Below are positions 59,158-64,000 of a DNA stretch of 64,000 nucleotides, piece after piece. How positions within the stretch are numbered: the first letter of the stretch is position 1; every line of letters begins with the position of its first letter. The DNA is from a bacterium. Its GTDB lineage: Bacteria; Patescibacteriota; Saccharimonadia; Saccharimonadales; Saccharimonadaceae. The notes under the pieces were generated by a model that worked only from the letters and a program-made list of their open reading frames with translations, did no database searches and was not told where the DNA came from. The position numbers and the translations under genes are program-made. The stretch covers positions 186,001-250,000 of the forward strand of contig SFVX01000001.1 in assembly GCA_004561445.1 (NCBI GenBank). The letters run 5' to 3'.

Positions 59158-59166
59158 TGTTATAAT
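59158..59166 (+). promoter_or_regulatory. Extended -10 promoter of the gatCAB operon
   Basis: TGT-TATAAT, 6 nt before the ATG at 59173, 24 nt after the murA stop. Confidence 0.65.
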
Positions 59167-59172
59167 AGACAT

Positions 59173-59460
59173 ATGGCTATTACACGCGAAGACGTAGTTC
59201 ATTTGGCCGAGCTGTCGAACATTTCTCTAGCCGAAGGCCAAATTGAGCCACTAATTAAAGATCTAGATAATATTTTGGGTTACATTTCGCAACTTGACGA
59301 GCTCGATACAGACAACGTCGAGCCAACTTACCAGTGTTTTGATATGCAAAATGTCTGGCGCGAGGATGAGATTGAAGAGTTTGAAGCAAAGCGCGAAGAC
59401 TTGCTTGCTCTTACTCGCGAGAGCGAAGATAACCAGATTAAGGTGCCAAAAGTATTATGA
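59173..59460 (+). CDS. gatC: Asp/Glu-tRNA amidotransferase subunit C
   Basis: 95 aa from ATG 59173, set by the promoter spacing; an ATG at 59137 would lie before the -10 box. Typical GatC: ITREDVVHLAELSNISL, LDNILGYISQLDELDT, EPTYQC and WREDEIE. It wraps around GatA and joins it to GatB. It overlaps gatA by 4 nt (ATGA). Confidence 0.92.
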   Translation: MAITREDVVHLAELSNISLAEGQIEPLIKDLDNILGYISQLDELDTDNVEPTYQCFDMQNVWREDEIEEFEAKREDLLALTRESEDNQIKVPKVL

Positions 59461-60848
59461 TTACCGCAAATAAAGACATTAAAGCCGTCGACCTTGTGCG
59501 CGAAGCACTCGAGAAGGCGAAAGAGTTTGAAGAATATCACTGTTTTATCTCAATGAACGAGGCGCGCGCCTTGGAGCATGCTCGCGAAATCGACGAGCGC
59601 ATCGCACGAGGCGAAAATGTAGGACGCTTGGCTGGCGTACCATATGCGCTAAAGGATAACTATCTGAGCCATGAAGGCGAGACTACAGCTGCAGCACGCA
59701 TGCTAGATGACTTCCCTTCGCCAATTACTGCAACTGCCGTTGCGAAGCTAGAAGCCGAAGGCGCCATTATGATTGGTCGCGCCAATCTCGATGCTTATGC
59801 GCACGGTTCAAGCACAGAAAACTCTTATTTTGGCGTGACCCACAATGCGCACGACATGGAGCGTGTAGCCGGCGGTAGTAGTGGCGGATCGGCCGCAGCA
59901 GTAGCGCTTGGCATTGTACAATTTGCGCTCGGTAGTGATACGGGCGGCTCAATTCGCCAACCTGCGAGCTATAACGGCGTTTACGGCATTAAGCCGACTT
60001 TTGGGACAGTTAGCCGTTATGGCGTAGTCGCAATGGCTTCGTCAACCGATACGATGGGCTGTTTTACAAACAACGCCGACGATATGAATCTCATCATGAG
60101 TATCATGAGTGGCAAAGATGCCAAAGATTCGACTACCTTGGATGATTTTTGGCAGGAAAAACTCGAAGACGGCAAACAGGCCGAGAAAAAGAAAATCGGA
60201 TTGATTTCGGACTTTTTGGGCGATGGCGTTGATCCAGAAGTTGCAAAGAATGTGCGCGATTATGCTAAGAAGCTCGAAAAAGCCGGATATGCGGTTGAAG
60301 AAGTTAGCATGCCGATTTTGAAGTATGGGCTTGCAATTTATTATGTTGTACAACCAGCCGAGGTAGCATCAAATCTGAGCCGTTATGACGGAATTCGCTA
60401 CGGTCATCGTGCAGCAGAATTTGACGATCTTGACGGACTTTATGCAAATACGCGCAACGAAGGCTTTATGCCTGAGAATAAACGCCGCATCATGATTGGC
60501 AACTTTGTACTAAGCTCCGGTTTCTTTGACGCTTATTATTTGAAGGCGCAGAAGGCACGTACTTTACTAATTAATGCCTATAATGAGGTATTTGAAAAAT
60601 ACGACGCTTTGCTCTGCCCAGTGGCACCAGCACCAGCCTTTAAGATTGGCGAAAAAGTAAACGACCCACTAGCAATGTATATGGAAGATGTAATGAGTGT
60701 ACCGCCGAGCATGGCGGGATTACCGGCAATTTCGGTACCAGCCGGCAAAACTAAAGCAGGATTGCCAGTCGGAGCACAGCTAATCGGGCAACGCCAGAGC
60801 GATCAGATGCTACTTTCGATTGCTAAGTCGGTGGAGGAGCAGGCTTAA
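59457..60848 (+). CDS. gatA: Asp/Glu-tRNA amidotransferase subunit A
   Basis: 463-aa amidase-signature enzyme that releases ammonia from glutamine for the conversion of Glu-tRNA-Gln (and Asp-tRNA-Asn) to the amides. The catalytic Ser-cisSer-Lys triad is in ALKDNY, GGSSGGSAAAVA and GSDTGGSIRQPAS. The C-terminal part MSVPPSMAGLPAISVP and LPVGAQLIGQ is typical. It overlaps the next gene by 1 nt (TAATG). Confidence 0.96.
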   Translation: MITANKDIKAVDLVREALEKAKEFEEYHCFISMNEARALEHAREIDERIARGENVGRLAGVPYALKDNYLSHEGETTAAARMLDDFPSPITATAVAKLEAEGAIMIGRANLDAYAHGSSTENSYFGVTHNAHDMERVAGGSSGGSAAAVALGIVQFALGSDTGGSIRQPASYNGVYGIKPTFGTVSRYGVVAMASSTDTMGCFTNNADDMNLIMSIMSGKDAKDSTTLDDFWQEKLEDGKQAEKKKIGLISDFLGDGVDPEVAKNVRDYAKKLEKAGYAVEEVSMPILKYGLAIYYVVQPAEVASNLSRYDGIRYGHRAAEFDDLDGLYANTRNEGFMPENKRRIMIGNFVLSSGFFDAYYLKAQKARTLLINAYNEVFEKYDALLCPVAPAPAFKIGEKVNDPLAMYMEDVMSVPPSMAGLPAISVPAGKTKAGLPVGAQLIGQRQSDQMLLSIAKSVEEQA

Positions 60849-61270
60849 TGTCTCCAGACGTGTTCATTTTTGGTGGCGCGATTGTTATTGTTGGGCTTTT
60901 GATTTTGGTTTCAATTTCGCTCACCAAAAAACGTGGCCATACTTTCGACAAGGAGGACTACCAAGTAGACTTCTTGCGCATAGAGAATTCGCTCGATCGT
61001 AGCAATGAAGCTAGCTATGCGATGGCGATAGTTGAAGGCGATAAATTACTTGATCGTGCGCTTTGCGAAATGGGCGTACAGGGTCGCACAATGGGCGATA
61101 GACTGAAAAAAATTGGCAAAGAAGAGTTTTCGCAGCTGAATTCAGTTTGGCACGCACATAAACTGCGTAATCAGATTGCACACGAGAGCGGCTTTCATCC
61201 GGAATATCGTCAAGCAGAACACGCACTCGCAATTTACAAGCAGGCCTTAAAAGATTTGGGAGCAATCTAA
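60848..61270 (+). CDS. Membrane-anchored protein with HEPN-like RxxxxH motif
   Basis: 140 aa: one N-terminal membrane helix (about 5-25), then a helical cytoplasmic domain. The helix AHKLRNQIAHES carries R-N-Q-I-A-H, the Rx4H pattern of HEPN nucleases and related four-helix proteins, and a preceding helix YAMAIVEGDKLLDRAL fits the fold. It lies between gatA and gatB with 1-nt overlaps on both sides, so it is made with the amidotransferase. Whether it cuts RNA, tRNA included, or only binds is unknown. Confidence 0.7.
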   Translation: MSPDVFIFGGAIVIVGLLILVSISLTKKRGHTFDKEDYQVDFLRIENSLDRSNEASYAMAIVEGDKLLDRALCEMGVQGRTMGDRLKKIGKEEFSQLNSVWHAHKLRNQIAHESGFHPEYRQAEHALAIYKQALKDLGAI

Positions 61271-62688
61271 TGGAAGAATATAAGATGACAATTGGTATTG
61301 AGTGTCACGTGCAACTCAATACGAAGACAAAATTATTTAGTGGCGTCGATAACGATGCGACCGACAAAGAGCCAAACTCTTGCGTTAGCCCAATCGACTA
61401 CGCTTTGCCTGGTATGCTGCCAGTGTTAAACAAAGCCGCCGTCGAAAAAGCAGTACGCGCTGGGCTGGCGATGAATTGCAAGATTAATCTAATTAGTCGT
61501 TTTGATCGCAAGCATTATTATTACCCTGACCTACCAAAAGGCTACCAGATTACGCAGATGTATCAGCCGATTATTGGCGCTGGTGCCGTGCATTTGCCAG
61601 ACGGCTCGACGGTAAAAATTGAACATGCACATCTCGAGGAAGATGCGGGAAAGCTAACGCACTTTGGCTCATATTCTTTAGTTGACCTTAACCGCGCCGG
61701 CACACCGCTGATTGAAATTGTTTCAATGCCAGATATTCACTCGGCAGCGCAAGCTCGCATGTACTGTGAAGAGTTGCATCACTTGATGATTTATGCAGGC
61801 GTTAGTAATGGTGATTTGTATCAAGGTAACATGCGCTTTGATGTAAATATTTCGGTTTCAAAAACAGACGAGTTGGGAACGCGCGCCGAAATTAAGAACT
61901 TAAACTCTTTCCGTAGTGTTGAGAAGGCAGTCGAATACGAATTTGCTCGCCAAACTGCGTTGCTTGAGAAGGGTGAGAAGGTTAAACAAGAAACGCGTGG
62001 CTGGAATGACGCGAGCGGCAAGACAACGCCTCAGCGTAGTAAGGAAGAGGCGCAAGATTATCGCTATATGCCAGAGCCGGATGTGCCACCTGTAGTTTTA
62101 ACACAAGAGTTTGTCGACAAAATTGAGCACGAAATGCCGATGATGCCGGATGAATATCGCACGCGCTTTGATTCTTTGAATCTTGACGCGAGTGAACGTG
62201 AAGCGATTTTGAACTATCCAATTCTAGCCAAGCGCTTGACGGAAGTTTGTGAGAAAAATGTGGCGCTAGCACCGCGTGTTGCGCACTGGTTCTCGGGGAT
62301 TTTGATGGCAGAAGAAAACGTCGATAAGGATTACAGCCTCGCGACAGCCGCCGAGCTCTTGGAGCTTTCCGAAATGGTTGAGAAGAAAGAACTTTCGTCG
62401 ACCGCCGGTAAGGAGATTTTTCTTGAAATGTATGGCCGCAAAAATACGTCCAAGACGCCACACCAGCTAGCAAAAGAGATGAATCTCTTGCAAGAGAATG
62501 ACGAAGAAGCGCTTGGAAAGATTATTGATGAAGTGCTCGCTGCGCCAGAATGCGCCAAGGCCGCAGAGGACGTACGAAATGGCGAAATGAAAGCAATTGG
62601 CTTCTTGGTAGGACAAGTCATGAAAAAATCCAAGGGAAAAGCCAATCCTGCTACCGTGAATGAGTTAATCAAAGCTAAGTTATCGTAA
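61270..62688 (+). CDS. gatB: Asp/Glu-tRNA amidotransferase subunit B
   Basis: 472 aa. Kinase-like cradle domain: YKMTIGIECHVQLNTKTKLFSG at the start, FDRKHYYYPDLPKGYQITQ and VDLNRAGTPLIEIVS are signature motifs; the helical and YqeY-like tail end LVGQVMKKSKGKANPATVNEL binds tRNA. It phosphorylates the mischarged residue and receives ammonia from GatA. Confidence 0.97.
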   Translation: MEEYKMTIGIECHVQLNTKTKLFSGVDNDATDKEPNSCVSPIDYALPGMLPVLNKAAVEKAVRAGLAMNCKINLISRFDRKHYYYPDLPKGYQITQMYQPIIGAGAVHLPDGSTVKIEHAHLEEDAGKLTHFGSYSLVDLNRAGTPLIEIVSMPDIHSAAQARMYCEELHHLMIYAGVSNGDLYQGNMRFDVNISVSKTDELGTRAEIKNLNSFRSVEKAVEYEFARQTALLEKGEKVKQETRGWNDASGKTTPQRSKEEAQDYRYMPEPDVPPVVLTQEFVDKIEHEMPMMPDEYRTRFDSLNLDASEREAILNYPILAKRLTEVCEKNVALAPRVAHWFSGILMAEENVDKDYSLATAAELLELSEMVEKKELSSTAGKEIFLEMYGRKNTSKTPHQLAKEMNLLQENDEEALGKIIDEVLAAPECAKAAEDVRNGEMKAIGFLVGQVMKKSKGKANPATVNELIKAKLS

Positions 62689-62713
62689 TATTTATAAAAA
62701 GGAGAAAATCCAA

Positions 62714-63556
62714 ATGTCATATAAAGCACCAACTAAGGCCGTCATTACCGATGCAGGTTTCGCAAGTCGTTTCTTGCCAATTACCAAAACTGTACCAAAA
62801 GCGATGATTCCATTGGGCGCTAAGCCTATCATGCAGTACGTTGTCGAGGAATGTGTTGCAGGTGGAATTAAAGATATTATCATCGTAGCAACTCACGAAG
62901 GCAAACCGATTTACGAAGATTACTTCAAGAATCCAGTCGAAAAGATTTACAAACAACTCGAATCGCAAGGCAAATTGGACCGCTTTGAGGCCGTTAAGGA
63001 CGTATTGTCTTTGGCAAATATCACCGTAATCGAACAAGATCCAAGCTTGCCATACGGTAACGGTTCACCAATCGCCTCTGCAAAACCATATCTTAACGAC
63101 GACGAGGCTTTCTTGGCGCTTTATAGTGATGATTTGATTTTTGGCGAAGGCGATGTAAAGACTTTGGTCGAGGCTTACGCTAAGAATCCAGAAGCCAAAG
63201 CAATTATTGCCGCTCAAGAAATGCCAGAAGAAGTTTGGAATAAGTACGGCATGATTGCACTTAAAGACAAAAAGAAGCATACGCTTAGCCACATTGTCGA
63301 AAAACCAGCTACGCCGGCTGAAAGCCCTTCAAATCTCACTTCTTATGGTCGCTACCTTTTGACGCCAGAGGTTTTTGCACATCTCATACCAAGTAATACT
63401 GGTCTTGATGACGAACTTTGGACAGTTGATGCAATCACGAAGCTGGCAAAATCTGGTGACGTAATTGTCACTAAGAGTAAAGGCAAGTGGCTTACTACTG
63501 GTGATCCAAAGAACTACTACGCCGCTTACCAAGAATTCGTTAAAATGGAGAAATAG
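62714..63556 (+). CDS. galU: UTP-glucose-1-phosphate uridylyltransferase
   Basis: 280 aa. Makes UDP-glucose for envelope sugars. ITDAGFASRFLPITKTVPKAM is the nucleotide-binding signature (with D-A-G where most have A-A-G), PLGAKPIMQYVVEE binds the sugar phosphate, and VEKP plus GRYLLTPEVF complete the fold. AAAAGGAG precedes the ATG, 25 nt after gatB. Confidence 0.94.
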   Translation: MSYKAPTKAVITDAGFASRFLPITKTVPKAMIPLGAKPIMQYVVEECVAGGIKDIIIVATHEGKPIYEDYFKNPVEKIYKQLESQGKLDRFEAVKDVLSLANITVIEQDPSLPYGNGSPIASAKPYLNDDEAFLALYSDDLIFGEGDVKTLVEAYAKNPEAKAIIAAQEMPEEVWNKYGMIALKDKKKHTLSHIVEKPATPAESPSNLTSYGRYLLTPEVFAHLIPSNTGLDDELWTVDAITKLAKSGDVIVTKSKGKWLTTGDPKNYYAAYQEFVKMEK

Positions 63557-63558
63557 TC

Positions 63559-63828
63559 ATGGAACTTGCTACTTGGATTCTAGTTATCATCCTATCGGTA
63601 ACTTTGTTCATTTTCCTTGTAGTTGGCATTATCTTGATGGTGCGCCTAATTGGCGTAACCAAAGAGGCAAATAAGATTATGCTTCAGGGACAAGATATTG
63701 CGGAAAAAGCCGATGATATCGCCGATAATGTGCGCGATATGACGACAGTGGGCGGGCTCGTGAAGCATTTCGTTAATAACGTGCTCGACGAAGATGATCG
63801 TCGCCACAAGAAAGGTCATCGCAAATGA
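63559..63828 (+). CDS. Small single-span membrane protein (DUF948-like)
   Basis: 89 aa: one membrane helix (about 5-30), then a helical cytoplasmic region (AEKADDIADNVRDM) and a basic Lys/His tail. This layout recalls DUF948 proteins, often next to YtxH genes as here; the match is by form only. GGAG lies upstream; the stop overlaps the next ATG (ATGA). Confidence 0.65.
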   Translation: MELATWILVIILSVTLFIFLVVGIILMVRLIGVTKEANKIMLQGQDIAEKADDIADNVRDMTTVGGLVKHFVNNVLDEDDRRHKKGHRK

Positions 63829-64000
63829 CAAAGAAAGAACAAGATAATGGTTCAGCCAAGTTTTGGCTAGGTGCAGTGCTCGGCGTAATTGCCGGCACAG
63901 TCGCCGGTATCGTAATTGCGCCAAAATCTGGCGAAGAAACCCGCAAAGATATCGCCGAAGCAAGTAAAAAGCTTAGCAAGAACACGCGCTCGCGCTTTGA
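63825..64000 (+). CDS. YtxH-like membrane protein (5' part only)
   Basis: 58 codons before the window ends. FWLGAVLGVIAGTVAGIVIAP is a Gly-rich membrane helix followed at once by KSGEETRKDI, the hallmark of YtxH general-stress proteins. Translationally coupled to the preceding gene. Confidence 0.8.
   Translation, partial: MTKKEQDNGSAKFWLGAVLGVIAGTVAGIVIAPKSGEETRKDIAEASKKLSKNTRSRF

Noticed and set aside
1-64000. Recoding of UGA as glycine, as in SR1 and Gracilibacteria
   Set aside because: TGA ends many genes at the expected family length (for example the M16 peptidase), and conserved genes have no internal TGA.
1-64000. CRISPR arrays and complete insertion sequences
   Set aside because: No regularly spaced direct repeats and no transposase with flanking inverted repeats were found. 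The only mobile traces are the two recombinase-like fragments.

Overview
The window looks like chromosome from a member of the Candidatus Saccharibacteria (TM7, Candidate Phyla Radiation). This rests on the gene repertoire rather than a marker search: a minimal EF-Ts, a gatCAB amidotransferase operon, type B L31, a HTH-MurA fusion, membrane-anchored Clp ATPase, FKBP and HtrA proteins, many small membrane proteins of unknown function, and almost no biosynthetic pathways. TGA works as a stop codon throughout, so this is not one of the CPR groups that read UGA as glycine. Many genes have a -10 box (often an extended TGnTAnnnT) exactly 6 nt before the ATG and no Shine-Dalgarno site, which implies leaderless mRNAs. 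Others use a normal leader with GGAGG.

Layout. 1-9.3 kb: start of an acyltransferase, exonuclease I, a membrane protein with a long structured leader, then the operon small TM protein-pheS-pheT-FKBP-trxB and a divergent aquaporin with a very acidic N-terminal extension. 9.3-16 kb: rpsB-tsf, a GC-rich orphan gene, HtrA, signal peptidase I, RmuC. 16-29.6 kb: a membrane-bound Clp ATPase, dnaK under two CIRCE operators, a four-gene operon (M16 peptidase, kinase, methyltransferase, membrane protein), secA, hpf, serS, rpmE.

30.9-39.7 kb is a surface-fibre type locus. It has a TasA/camelysin-like protein, a SipW-type signal peptidase fused to a polytopic membrane domain, a DUF5305-like membrane protein and a 797-aa secreted protein with an internal Hint (hedgehog/intein-like) domain. 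A second copy of the TasA-like plus DUF5305-like pair lies upstream. tRNA-Lys(CTT) and tRNA-Arg(TCG) flank the locus. After murB-folD, 41.8-47.5 kb holds a second surface locus: a DUF11 protein with an LPKTG anchor and two paralogous secreted proteins. Their promoters are near-identical (TTGACA-17-TATAAT) and their leaders are related and structured.

48-54 kb: prfA-prmC, tRNA-Val(CAC), then an accessory patch with two recombinase-like gene remnants, a secreted amidase, a likely short RNA unit and a lone type IV pilin-like gene. 54.4-64 kb: anaerobic ribonucleotide reductase (nrdD, nrdG) with a candidate NrdR box, HTH-murA, gatC-gatA-(HEPN-like membrane protein)-gatB, galU and two envelope proteins.

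The housekeeping genes serve translation, protein export and folding. The accessory genes are mostly envelope or secreted proteins, as expected for an epibiont that lives on the surface of a host bacterium.
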